Origin: Candidatus Eisenbacteria bacterium
GTDB lineage: Bacteria; Eisenbacteria; RBG-16-71-46
DNA: 39,369 bases
Assembly (NCBI GenBank): GCA_035712145.1
Contig: DASTBI010000140.1
Span: 1 to 39,369 of the forward strand
Direction: 5' to 3'
Both the position numbers and the translations under genes were made by a program. The notes under the pieces are model-generated. The model saw nothing but the letters and a program-made list of their open reading frames with translations. It searched no databases and was not told the DNA's origin. Of this stretch, positions 1 to 8,416 are shown piece after piece. Numbering within the stretch: the first letter of the stretch is position 1; each line of letters starts with the position of its first letter.

Positions 1-3000
1 GGGCTCCAGGCCATCGACCAGCCGCGCAACCTCACGACCCGCGATGTCGAACACCGAGAGCCTCACGCGCGCCTCCTTCGGCAGCGCATAGGCGATCTCC
101 GCGGGACCGGTCGTGGGATTGGGCCGGATGCTCACCGAGAATGCCAGCGGCGCAGGTTCCTCCACACCCGTGACGTTCGGCACGAACTCGGCCCTGACTA
201 CCTTGTAACCACCCATTGTCAGCTGGAGCGGATTGCTGGTGCCGGATGCGTCTCCCAGCCACTGATTGAACTTGAAGCCTTGGTTGGGCTGCGCCACCAC
301 TGTCGCGACTTCGCTGGAGTTCCAGCACCACTTGGACGTGGTGATCGATCCGTTGGTCCCGCCACCGTCAAGGAGGAACCCGCCTCCGAAGTCGAGCCTG
401 TACGCCGTATCGAGCTGCACGTCGAACGTGCCGCCGCCGAATATCAATACGAGATCGTCATCGGGATCGTAGGCAATGGCGGGACTAGGGATGCTTCCAA
501 GCGTCGCCCCACCAGACCAGTTCTGCGACCAGAGCGGCTGATCCGCATCGAGCTTGAAGTCGAGAGTGGTGACGTGGCCGGACCAATCGCTCTTCAAAAA
601 GATCGCTCGGTCACGAATGGGGTCGTAAAGAGCTGGCCCAAAAATCCCCTTGGAAGCACCCCACGGGTTCAGGTTCGTCCACGTGGGCGTCCCGGATAGC
701 GACAGCGCCCACGCGCCGTCGGAACTCGCAGAACTCGACATGACAACCATGCGATCGCGCACCGGGTCGTAGATCGCCCCCGCCACCGTTCCCGCAGGGG
801 GGCCAGTGCCGAGAGGGAAGACCTGCGTCCAGGTCGGTGTTCCGGCGAGCGTCAGCTGCCAGACATCACTCTGTGGCGTGTTGCAAAGCTGGCCGCACCG
901 CACGCTCCCACCGAAAAGGAGCATCCGATCGCGGAGAGGATCGTAGATGACCCCAGCGCCCGATCGTCCAGATGGAGGAGTCCCTGCGGTCACGATCTGC
1001 GACCAGGTCGAAGGACCTCCCCCAAGCGGGAGGGCAAAGAGATTCGAGTGGTACGAACCAAAGCCCGATGTACCTCCGAAGGTGACAAAGCGATCCCGCA
1101 CCGGGTCGTAAAAGGATCTGACGTCCCACTGCCCACCCGATCCTGGGGACACCTCCGTCCAGGTCGGCGCGGGGTTCATGGTCAGGCCCCAGGTGTCTCC
1201 GATTGGAAATCCTGAATTCCTGATTCCGCCGTAAATCAAGAAGCGATGGCGCACGGGATCCCAGATGGCCGCGGCGAACCTCCGAGGAGGTGGCTTGGTT
1301 CCCGTCGGAGGCACCAGTGACCACCCACCACAGGTGGGCGGTGGGATCGTGAAGTTGGCTGTCACGTTCATATTGCCGGTCACCGTCATCATGACGGGGT
1401 TATCCGTGCTGGTCACATCGCCGCTCCAGGCGCTGAACTGGTATCCGGTGATTGGATTGGCCGTGAGTGTGACCATCGACCCCGTCGCATAGAACGACTG
1501 GTTCGGACTCTTGGTGACGGTGCCGGTCCCCACCGGTGACACGGACGTCGTGACCGTGTTGGCATCGAAGGTCGCCGTGATGTTCTTCGGCCCGTCGACA
1601 ATGATCGTCAGGGGGTTTTCGCTACCGCTCGCGTCGCCGCTCCATCCCACGAAGGGCACATTCGAGCTGGCGGTCAGCGTCACTTGTGTTCCGGGAGCAT
1701 AGGTTGGCTGGTTGGGGCTCTTCGAGACCGTGCCGCTACCGGTAGGGACGACCGTCACGTTCACCGGGTATCCGACGAAGTTGGCAGTGATGCTCTTGCT
1801 CGAGCTCATCGTGACGGTAAGCGGATTCGTGGTTCCGCTCGCATCACCACTCCAGTGCGAGAACCCATAACCGAATCCGGCAAAGGCCGTTAGGGTCACC
1901 ATGGTTTCAGGAGCGAAGCAACGTCCGCTGGGACTCTGCTGGATGGTCCCAGCAGCGACGGGCGAGACTGAGAGACTGAGAGAGTAAGTCCCGGCTGGGA
2001 ACGACAGGGCGACCACGTCGTTACGCATCGAGCCCGCGGACCCGCACGCCACGGCCCAGCGATCGTTGCCAGTGTCGAATGCGGCACCAGCGCCCTGCCT
2101 ACCCACTGGAGCAGAACCCACCAACTGGAGCGTGCCCCAGGAAGGGGAACCACCCAGGCTCAAGTACTGCGTCGACATTGGATTTTCGCTGGCGACGAGC
2201 ATGGCGTCCCGGGAGGGATCGTAAACGGCCACATGATTGGCAGCTGTGGTCGGTGTGCCTTCAGCCGTAACCGTGCTCCAAGTGGGTGTGCCTGCGAGTG
2301 CTAAGGCCCAGACCGTCGCGTCACTGTTCAGCCCACCGAATACCAGCATTCGGTTGCGGGGCGCATCGAACACCGCGCTGTGTTGCCAATGAAGTGGCGG
2401 CGGACCTCCCGTCGGGCTGAGTGGAGTCCACGTGGTGGAGCCGCCGAGCGAGAGGGCCCAGACGTCACCCAGCACGTCGCCCTGCGATGGCCCCCCAATG
2501 CCTCCATAGATCACCATCCGGTTGCGCGGTGCGTCGAGAATGGCAGAGTGCTGCCATCGCGTAACGGGAGGCGTGCCCGACGGAGTGAGCTGCGTCCACG
2601 CGGCTGTTCCCGAGAGCGAGAGTGACCACACGTCGTTCAAGCCACCCGAGTTCGCCGCGCCCCCATAGACGACCATTCGGTTACCGACTGGGTCGAAGAC
2701 CGCCGTGTGAGCCTCGCGTGGGCTCGGTGGCGTGCCGGTAGGGAGGAGTTCGGTCCATCCCCCGCCTCCGGTCAGAGCATATGCCCAGACGTCGTTGAAG
2801 CGGTTTGTCCCGTCCGCGCCGCCGAACATGACCAGCCGCTGGCGCGGCGCGTCGTAGATCACCGTGGTCTCGGACCTCCTGTTTGGGAGGTTTCCCGTCA
2901 CCAAGAGCTGAGACCACGATGTGGAATTATTCGTGATTGCAAGGGCCCAGAAGTCGTCCTTATCGAACGAAACCATTCGACTGCGCAGCGGGTCGTAAAC

Positions 3001-4050
3001 GGAAGCGAAATAGAACATCGGCGGCGATGGCGTCGGCCCGTTCGGCGACAGATCGGTCCACTTGATCGGGTTCGTGAAGCTCAGCGACCAGACATCCGTG
3101 AATTGTCCGGCGTCGCCAACGCCCGCGAACATGAGCATGCGGTCGCGCGGAGCGTCCACGATGGCGGTGTGGCCGTACCGCATCGGTGGCGGTCCACCAT
3201 TGGGAACGATCTGAGTCCAACTTCCCGACCCCGAAAGGGAGAGCGCCCATGTGTCGTTCTTCTGGCCGGACAGGGCAGGATCGATGCCGCCGAAAACCAC
3301 CATCCGATCCCGCGGGCCATCGTAAACGGCGGAGTGGGCCTCCCGAATTGGGGGTGGTGTTCCAGACGGCGTGACCTGCGTCCATGTGGGAGTGCCGGAG
3401 AAACTCAGCGCCCAAACGTCGTTCAGAACGATGTTGTTATTGTTTCTGCCGGCGAAGACAACCATGCGGTCCCGGGTCCCGTCGTAGATGGCCGTGTGGT
3501 AGTAGCGAATCGCGGGCGGCGTGCCCGCAGGCGACAGCTGGGCCCAGGTTGGGGTTCCGCTGAGGTTGAGTGTCCACACGTCATTCATCAGCAGCCCGGC
3601 CGTCGAGCCGTTGGTGCTGGCATTACCACCGAAAATGACGATCCGGTCCCGGCTCGCGTCGTAGATCATCGAAGGCGACAAGCGACCGAGTGGAGGAGTC
3701 CCGCTGGTGTTGATCAGGGACAGCGTCGGCGTCGCGCCAAGCGATAGACTCCACACGTTGCCATCGTAGGCGGGGGACGCCCCGGTGTTGATTCCGCCGA
3801 AGATCAGCAAGCGATCGTGGACCGAGTCGTAGACCATCACGTGCTGACGGCGCATGAAGGACGCTCCGTCAGGAGTAAGTGTCGTCCACGTGCCGCATCC
3901 CAGAGCCGCCTGAATGGCATCGATGGAGGTCGAAGAAGCACCTCGTGACATCGACGCCTGGGGCGATTGTGCCAAGGCGACGTGACCCAGTGGGCTAGTC
4001 TGAGCAACGAGAGAAAAACAAAGCGCGAGGAGTGCGGATCGGGGATACAT
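1..4050 (-). CDS. Giant secreted kelch-repeat protein with InlB-like repeats and FlgD-like sorting tail (3' end outside window)
   Basis: The frame is open from the ATG at 4050 to the left edge, giving 1350 visible codons and no stop. AGGAGG lies 4 nt upstream. A signal peptide (about residues 1-28, ending ALAQ) leads into about 12 kelch-like repeats of 50-55 residues (YDxxRDRMVVFGG ... NDVWxLSLxGTPTW), to about residue 685. Three divergent InlB B-type repeats follow (about 689-898; GYxFxxWSGDASGTxNPLTVTM), then about six more kelch repeats (907-1200), a fourth InlB-like unit (about 1237-1290) and the start of a FlgD-like Por-type sorting domain (VFDIAGREVARLVDGLEP). The role is probably a cell-surface or secreted binding protein; no catalytic residues are apparent. 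Kelch blades normally close in sixes or sevens, so 12 plus 6 fits three propellers. Exact repeat borders are approximate. Confidence 0.9.
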   Translation of the reverse strand, partial: MYPRSALLALCFSLVAQTSPLGHVALAQSPQASMSRGASSTSIDAIQAALGCGTWTTLTPDGASFMRRQHVMVYDSVHDRLLIFGGINTGASPAYDGNVWSLSLGATPTLSLINTSGTPPLGRLSPSMIYDASRDRIVIFGGNASTNGSTAGLLMNDVWTLNLSGTPTWAQLSPAGTPPAIRYYHTAIYDGTRDRMVVFAGRNNNNIVLNDVWALSFSGTPTWTQVTPSGTPPPIREAHSAVYDGPRDRMVVFGGIDPALSGQKNDTWALSLSGSGSWTQIVPNGGPPPMRYGHTAIVDAPRDRMLMFAGVGDAGQFTDVWSLSFTNPIKWTDLSPNGPTPSPPMFYFASVYDPLRSRMVSFDKDDFWALAITNNSTSWSQLLVTGNLPNRRSETTVIYDAPRQRLVMFGGADGTNRFNDVWAYALTGGGGWTELLPTGTPPSPREAHTAVFDPVGNRMVVYGGAANSGGLNDVWSLSLSGTAAWTQLTPSGTPPVTRWQHSAILDAPRNRMVIYGGIGGPSQGDVLGDVWALSLGGSTTWTPLSPTGGPPPLHWQHSAVFDAPRNRMLVFGGLNSDATVWALALAGTPTWSTVTAEGTPTTAANHVAVYDPSRDAMLVASENPMSTQYLSLGGSPSWGTLQLVGSAPVGRQGAGAAFDTGNDRWAVACGSAGSMRNDVVALSFPAGTYSLSLSVSPVAAGTIQQSPSGRCFAPETMVTLTAFAGFGYGFSHWSGDASGTTNPLTVTMSSSKSITANFVGYPVNVTVVPTGSGTVSKSPNQPTYAPGTQVTLTASSNVPFVGWSGDASGSENPLTIIVDGPKNITATFDANTVTTSVSPVGTGTVTKSPNQSFYATGSMVTLTANPITGYQFSAWSGDVTSTDNPVMMTVTGNMNVTANFTIPPPTCGGWSLVPPTGTKPPPRRFAAAIWDPVRHRFLIYGGIRNSGFPIGDTWGLTMNPAPTWTEVSPGSGGQWDVRSFYDPVRDRFVTFGGTSGFGSYHSNLFALPLGGGPSTWSQIVTAGTPPSGRSGAGVIYDPLRDRMLLFGGSVRCGQLCNTPQSDVWQLTLAGTPTWTQVFPLGTGPPAGTVAGAIYDPVRDRMVVMSSSASSDGAWALSLSGTPTWTNLNPWGASKGIFGPALYDPIRDRAIFLKSDWSGHVTTLDFKLDADQPLWSQNWSGGATLGSIPSPAIAYDPDDDLVLIFGGGTFDVQLDTAYRLDFGGGFLLDGGGTNGSITTSKWCWNSSEVATVVAQPNQGFKFNQWLGDASGTSNPLQLTMGGYKVVRAEFVPNVTGVEEPAPLAFSVSIRPNPTTGPAEIAYALPKEARVRLSVFDIAGREVARLVDGLEP

Positions 4051-4148
4051 GCAGCCTCCTGCTCAATGGCGCGGCAGGAGGAATGTTACGCCCCGGTCAA
4101 CCCCTCGGCACCACTTTTTCGGGAGCGCTGCCCATGAACCGGCAACCT

Positions 4149-5369
4149 CTACGCTCGCTCCAGGATCACCGCGATGCCCTGGCCGCCGCCGATACAGGCT
4201 GAAGCCACGCCGAACTGCTTCTTCCGCTTCTGCAGCTCGAGCAGCAGCGTATAGATGAGGCGGGTGCCCGTGGCGCCGAGGGGATGGCCGAGTCCGATGG
4301 CGCCGCCGTTCACGTTGACCTTCTCGCGGTCGAGCTCGAGATCCTTCTCGACCGCCAGGTACTGCCCGGCGAAGGCCTCGTTGATCTCGATGAGGTCGAG
4401 CTGGTCGAGCTTCATGCCTGCGCGCTCGAGCGCCTTGCGGATCGCCGGGGCAGGACCGAAGCCCATGACATCGGGATCGACGCCGACCGAGGCGAACGCG
4501 CGCACGTAACCGAGCGGCTTCTTGCCGGCGGCCTTCGCGTTCTCGGCGCTGGTCACCACCACGGCCGCGGCGCCGTCGACGATGCCGGAGGCGTTGCCCG
4601 CGGTGACGAACGACTCGGGGCCGAACGCGGGCGGAAGCTTCGCCAGCCCTTCGATCGTCGTGCTGGGGAAGAGGTGGTCGTCCTTCTCGACCATCACCGA
4701 CTTCTTGCCCTGCTTCACCTCGACCGGAACGACCTCTTCGGCGAATCGGCCGTTCGTGTTGGCCTGGTTGGCGAGCGTGTGCGACCGCAGCGCGAACTGG
4801 TCCTGGCATTCGCGCGAGATCCCGTACTTGCGCGCGAGATTGTCCGAGGTCTGCGCCATGAACAGCCCGCAGTAGCTGTCCTTGAGCGCGACCATCAGCG
4901 AGTCCTCGAGCTGCCCCTGTCCGAGCCGGAATCCGCCACGCGCGCCGCGGATCACGTGCGGCGCCTGGCTCAGGTTCTCCATGCCGCCGGCCAGCACCCA
5001 GGTCGACTCACCGGTCTGGATCTGCTGCGCCGCGCTGACCACGCTCTGGAGACCGGAGCCACACAAGCGGTTGACGGTCAGTGCGGGAACGGTGCGAGGA
5101 ATGCCGGCCTTGAGCGCCACGTGGCGCGCCCCGTAAAGCGCGTCGCCCGAGGTCTGGAGCGCGTTCCCCATGATGACGTGATCGATCGCCTTGGGATCGA
5201 TGCCACCGCGTTCGAGCGCGGCCTTGGCGGCCACGGCGCCGAGGTCGAGTGCGGAGACGGAAGCCAGCGCGCCGCCCTGCAGCCCGTCGCCCCGCTTGCC
5301 TCCGATCCACTCCGACATGGGAGTGCGAGCGCCCGAGACGATGACGATGTCTTTGCCATTGGCGGACAT
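4149..5369 (-). CDS. Acetyl-CoA C-acetyltransferase (thiolase)
   Basis: 406 residues, the usual thiolase size. The nucleophile Cys103 lies in NRLCGSGLQSV, the second-half motifs are NEAFAGQYL and GGAIGLGHPLGATGTR (His362), and the C-terminal CIGGGQG carries Cys392. This is the complete Cys-His-Cys set of the family. The enzyme condenses two acetyl-CoA to acetoacetyl-CoA or cleaves 3-ketoacyl-CoA in the cytosol. I chose the ATG at 5369 (MSANGKDIVIV) because GAGGAG lies 8 nt upstream and family homology starts at once; an in-frame ATG at 5450 adds 27 unlikely residues. The N-terminal loop after GARTP is about 15 residues longer than in classical thiolases. The hbd gene for the next reductive step lies 3 kb away in a separate unit. 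Biosynthetic versus degradative use cannot be told from sequence. Confidence 0.95.
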   Translation of the reverse strand: MSANGKDIVIVSGARTPMSEWIGGKRGDGLQGGALASVSALDLGAVAAKAALERGGIDPKAIDHVIMGNALQTSGDALYGARHVALKAGIPRTVPALTVNRLCGSGLQSVVSAAQQIQTGESTWVLAGGMENLSQAPHVIRGARGGFRLGQGQLEDSLMVALKDSYCGLFMAQTSDNLARKYGISRECQDQFALRSHTLANQANTNGRFAEEVVPVEVKQGKKSVMVEKDDHLFPSTTIEGLAKLPPAFGPESFVTAGNASGIVDGAAAVVVTSAENAKAAGKKPLGYVRAFASVGVDPDVMGFGPAPAIRKALERAGMKLDQLDLIEINEAFAGQYLAVEKDLELDREKVNVNGGAIGLGHPLGATGTRLIYTLLLELQKRKKQFGVASACIGGGQGIAVILERA

Positions 5370-5566
5370 GGAGATGGCTCCTCGAGTTCGAGTAGAAGTC
5401 GGAGCCGGCGAGCGCCGGCGACAGGGCTTTGGATGCGAAGGGCGAGGCACCGTAGCAAAGCGCCCCGGCGAGGCTCAAGCCGGCACTGTGGATCCGTTGC
5501 GGATCGCACTACTGGAGGACGGCGATGCTTCGAGTCCAGGTCCCACAGGAGGTCGCGTAGCGGAAG

Positions 5567-6553
5567 CTACCGCCGCTTCAAGATGGTGTAAGTCGCGAAC
5601 AGATCCTTCTCGAGATCCATCGGCCGCTCGCCGGCATCCCAGCCCAGCGCGTGGGCCATGCGTCGTGCGGCGGGGGAATCGTCCTTGTCGAACGCGACCA
5701 CCTGGAAGCCCGTCCTTTCCAACAACCCACGATCGAACGGGCAGCGGCCATCGGCCCAGGGGATGTAGGGCTTCCCCGGCGGCGCAGGTGCGGGGCAGAG
5801 GTTGTAGATCATCACGAGACCGCCGGGCTTCACCGCTTTCGCCAGCGTGGCGACATAGATGGAGTCGTCCACCCCCAGGTGCACCATCATGCGCGGATTC
5901 ACCGGCTCGGCGGGATGGATGTAGCCGCGCTTGAGCGTGTTCTTGGAGATGAAGAGGTCATAGCCGCTCCCGACTTCACCAACGAGTGCCGCCTCGGCAG
6001 GCCATTGGCCGTGATGCAACACCAATCGGCCGCCGCCGACCGCGCCGACGTCGGGTGCATAGAGCGTGCGCAACATCGGGTCGACCTCGATTCCATGCAC
6101 CTCCGCTCCCTGGCCCGCGAGCAGGCGCAGGTGGCCGATCGTGCCGTAGCCGAAGTCGGCGATCTTCTTCCCCCGCACGTCGCGAAGGCCAGCGTCGGCG
6201 AGGATCTCGAGCGGCCGCGCGTAAGCGAGCGGAGACCCATAGCGGGTGGTGTAATAGAAGGTTTCGTCGAGCGTGCGCCTCACCAGGCGCGCGCGCTGCG
6301 TGTCGGGGAGTGCTGTGGACTCGCCTTCGGTCCAGCAGCGAGTTCGTGCCGAGTCACAGAGGATGGTTCGCGGCTCGACGCGCGGGAGGTTCTTCACACC
6401 CGCGAGGAAGCCGGCGACGAGCTTCGAGCGGAAGAGGGGGCCGACCGCCTTGGCCTCTGTCGCGAGCACGGCGACCTGCGATGTCGAGTCGGGGGGCGCG
6501 GCGATCACGGGTGTGGCGCACAGCATCGAGGCGACCAGCAGGAAACGAGGCAT
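5567..6553 (-). CDS. Exported SAM-methyltransferase-like protein
   Basis: 328 residues. The first about 18 form a signal peptide ([19 protein letters not shown]). The core has a Rossmann methyltransferase pattern: a glycine-rich motif I ([15 protein letters not shown]) followed by a strand ending in an acidic residue (VHGIEVDP), then [15 protein letters not shown] and a post-I strand ([13 protein letters not shown]). SAM is normally cytosolic, so a predicted export signal on this fold is odd. The protein may be a non-catalytic relative, or the hydrophobic start may be a membrane anchor. No Shine-Dalgarno is visible. TAGGAT (6565-6560) ends 6 nt before the ATG, which suggests a leaderless mRNA. 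The gene is divergent from yjbQ. Function is unknown. Confidence 0.85.
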   Translation of the reverse strand: MPRFLLVASMLCATPVIAAPPDSTSQVAVLATEAKAVGPLFRSKLVAGFLAGVKNLPRVEPRTILCDSARTRCWTEGESTALPDTQRARLVRRTLDETFYYTTRYGSPLAYARPLEILADAGLRDVRGKKIADFGYGTIGHLRLLAGQGAEVHGIEVDPMLRTLYAPDVGAVGGGRLVLHHGQWPAEAALVGEVGSGYDLFISKNTLKRGYIHPAEPVNPRMMVHLGVDDSIYVATLAKAVKPGGLVMIYNLCPAPAPPGKPYIPWADGRCPFDRGLLERTGFQVVAFDKDDSPAARRMAHALGWDAGERPMDLEKDLFATYTILKRR

Positions 6554-6559
6554 GGCGGA

Positions 6560-6649
6560 ATCCTACGACGCTCGAGCCTCCGAGCGGTCGGTAGGAGACC
6601 GACGCCGCCAGAGGGTATCCGGGCGCGGCGAGTGGGCCTTTGCTAGAGT
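6560..6649. promoter_or_regulatory. Divergent -10-like hexamers for leaderless transcripts
   Basis: The 103 bp between the two divergent ATGs holds TAGGAT (6565-6560, minus strand), 6 nt before the methyltransferase-like gene start, and TAGAGT (6644-6649, plus strand), 7 nt before the yjbQ ATG. Transcription would start at or within a base or two of each start codon. Neither gene has a Shine-Dalgarno sequence and no convincing -35 box is seen. This is inference from spacing. Confidence 0.45.
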
Positions 6650-6656
6650 CTTTGCC

Positions 6657-7076
6657 ATGAAATCCCGCACCGAGCACCTGACCATGAACGTGCCCAGCCG
6701 GCGTGGGTTCGTGAACATCACGCCGGAGGTGGAGCGTGTGGTCGAGGAGAGCGGCGTGAAGGAAGGCATGGTGCTCGTCAATGCCATGCACATCACCGCG
6801 AGCGTCTTCATCAACGACGATGAGTCGGGCCTCCACCACGACTACGAGCTGTGGCTCGAGAAGCTCGCGCCTCACGCACCGCCAGGCCAGTACCGGCACA
6901 ACGACACCGGCGAGGACAACGCCGACGCGCACATGAAACGGCAGGTGATGGGCCGCGAGGTGGTGGTCGCCGTCACCCAAGGAAAGCTCGACTTCGGCCC
7001 GTGGGAGCAGATCTTCTACGGCGAGTTCGACGGACGGCGGAAGAAGCGTGTTCTGGTCAAGGTGATCGGCGAATGA
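6657..7076 (+). CDS. yjbQ: YjbQ/UPF0047 family protein
   Basis: 139 residues, the normal length for the family. Signature segments are [18 protein letters not shown] (the HxT...IN motif), [15 protein letters not shown] and [25 protein letters not shown]. Members are small trimeric cytosolic proteins with reported secondary thiamine-phosphate synthase activity; the physiological role is uncertain. I start at the ATG at 6657 because the family begins here ([21 protein letters not shown]); the open frame extends upstream without homology. There is no Shine-Dalgarno, and TAGAGT sits 7 nt upstream, so the mRNA may be leaderless. The stop overlaps the next start (ATGA), which implies translational coupling to the acetyltransferase. 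Confidence 0.93.
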   Translation: MKSRTEHLTMNVPSRRGFVNITPEVERVVEESGVKEGMVLVNAMHITASVFINDDESGLHHDYELWLEKLAPHAPPGQYRHNDTGEDNADAHMKRQVMGREVVVAVTQGKLDFGPWEQIFYGEFDGRRKKRVLVKVIGE

Positions 7077-7600
7077 GCAAGTCCTCGCGTCAGAAGATCG
7101 CGTGTCGCGTCCGCGGAGTCGAGCCGGAGGACGTTCGCGACGTCTGGAAGCTGCTTCGTGGACTGGCCATCTACGAGAAGCTCACCGAGACGCTGACCGG
7201 CACCCCAGAGACCCTGCACAAGGCGTTGTTCGGGAGCGGCCCCCGCGCCGAAGCGCTGGTGGCGGAGCGCGAGGGCCGCTTCGTCGGATACGCGCTCTTC
7301 TTCCCGGTCTTCAGCTCCTTCCGATCACGATGGCGGCTCTGGCTCGAGGACTTGTACGTGGCAGAGGATGCACGTGGGACTGGCGCCGGAGTCGCCTTGA
7401 TGTCGGAGCTGGCCAGGATCGCTCGGCAGCGCGGATGGGCCTCGATCGACTGGGAGGTGCTGGACTGGAACCGATCGTCGATCCATTTCTACGAGCAGCT
7501 GGGATCGGCCCGAGTCGCGCAGGACCTCCTCCGCTACCGCCTGGACGGCAACGCTCTCGAGGCGTTGGCGAACCAGGCTTCGGACCCGACGGCTACCTGA
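7073..7600 (+). CDS. GNAT family N-acetyltransferase (SSAT-like)
   Basis: 175 residues with GNAT motif A ([27 protein letters not shown]) and motif B ([17 protein letters not shown]). The sequence around [22 protein letters not shown] and the LEDLYV...VLDWN pair resemble the spermidine/diamine N1-acetyltransferase (SSAT) branch, so the substrate may be a polyamine or other amine; that is inference. The start codon overlaps the yjbQ stop by 4 nt (ATGA), forming a two-gene unit. The TGA stop (7598-7600) directly abuts the stop codon of the convergent proC gene, with no intergenic base. Confidence 0.9.
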   Translation: MSKSSRQKIACRVRGVEPEDVRDVWKLLRGLAIYEKLTETLTGTPETLHKALFGSGPRAEALVAEREGRFVGYALFFPVFSSFRSRWRLWLEDLYVAEDARGTGAGVALMSELARIARQRGWASIDWEVLDWNRSSIHFYEQLGSARVAQDLLRYRLDGNALEALANQASDPTAT

Positions 7601-8416
7601 TCAGCCTTCGAGCAGCTCGCGCGCACGCCGCGTCGCCTGCACGACCGACTTGATCAGGGTCACCCGCAAGCCTCCTTCCTCGAGCTCGAGCAAGCCGTCG
7701 ATCGTGGTTCCCGCGGGCGTGGTGACGTTGTCCTTCAGCAGCGCGGGGTGCGAGCCGGTCTCGAGCACCATCGCGCCCGCGCCGAGCACGGTCTGCGCGG
7801 CCAGCTCGGTGGCGAGGTCTCGGCGCAGCCCCATCTTGACGCCACCTTCGGCCAGCGACTCGATGACGACGTAGATGAAGGCGAGCCCGCTCGCCGAAAG
7901 GCCGGTGATGGCGTCCAGGTGCTTCTCGTCGACCACCACGACCCGGCCGACGGCGCTGAAGATCTGCCTGGCGATCTCCAGATGCGAGTCGTTCGCATGA
8001 CGCCCTCGCGCGATACCGGTGATCGCGCGCTTGATCAATGCCGCCGTATTGGGCATCGCGCGAACCACGGGCAGCTCGCGGTCGAGGTGCTTCTCGATGA
8101 ATGGCGTGCTCACCGAAGCCACCACCGAGATCAGGAGGTGATTCTCCCGCCACACGCCCCGCAGCTCGTCCAGCACCGGAGCCGCCTGCTGTGGCTTCAC
8201 CGCCAGCACGACGAGATCCGCGTCTTCCACGGCCGCCCGATTGGACGCCGCGGCCATGACCTTCAGCTCGGCAGCGAGCTGGCGTGCGCGCTCGCCGGAT
8301 CCGGTCGTCACCCGAATGCGTTCAGCCGTCATCGCGCCCGCCTCGAGAAGGCCACGCATCAAGGCCTCGCCCATCTTGCCGGCGCCGATCACCGCAATGC
8401 GTTGTTCGCGAATCAT
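7601..8416 (-). CDS. proC: Pyrroline-5-carboxylate reductase
   Basis: 271 residues, standard size. It has an N-terminal Rossmann motif (VIGAGKMGEALMRGLL), VKPQQAAPVLDEL, RAMPNTAALIKRAITGIARG, and the C-terminal dimerisation/substrate segment ending LLKDNVTTPAGTTIDGLLELE. It reduces pyrroline-5-carboxylate to proline with NAD(P)H. The usual SGSGPAY motif reads SASGLAF here, so the conserved proline and tyrosine are replaced; activity is probably kept, but kinetics may differ. The start codon overlaps the hbd stop (ATGA), so proC is translationally coupled to the upstream hbd. Its stop abuts the GNAT stop. Confidence 0.93.
   Translation of the reverse strand: MIREQRIAVIGAGKMGEALMRGLLEAGAMTAERIRVTTGSGERARQLAAELKVMAAASNRAAVEDADLVVLAVKPQQAAPVLDELRGVWRENHLLISVVASVSTPFIEKHLDRELPVVRAMPNTAALIKRAITGIARGRHANDSHLEIARQIFSAVGRVVVVDEKHLDAITGLSASGLAFIYVVIESLAEGGVKMGLRRDLATELAAQTVLGAGAMVLETGSHPALLKDNVTTPAGTTIDGLLELEEGGLRVTLIKSVVQATRRARELLEG

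Noticed and set aside
2707-3747. 346-codon plus-strand frame
   Set aside because: It is codon-aligned antisense to the kelch repeats; its regularity is a mirror of the repeats on the real strand.
1-4050. CRISPR array or tandem DNA repeat
   Set aside because: Periodicity comes from protein repeats with divergent DNA and no constant spacer-repeat structure.
4284-5591. 435-codon plus-strand frame
   Set aside because: Antisense to the thiolase gene; long only because of high GC codon bias, with no domain.
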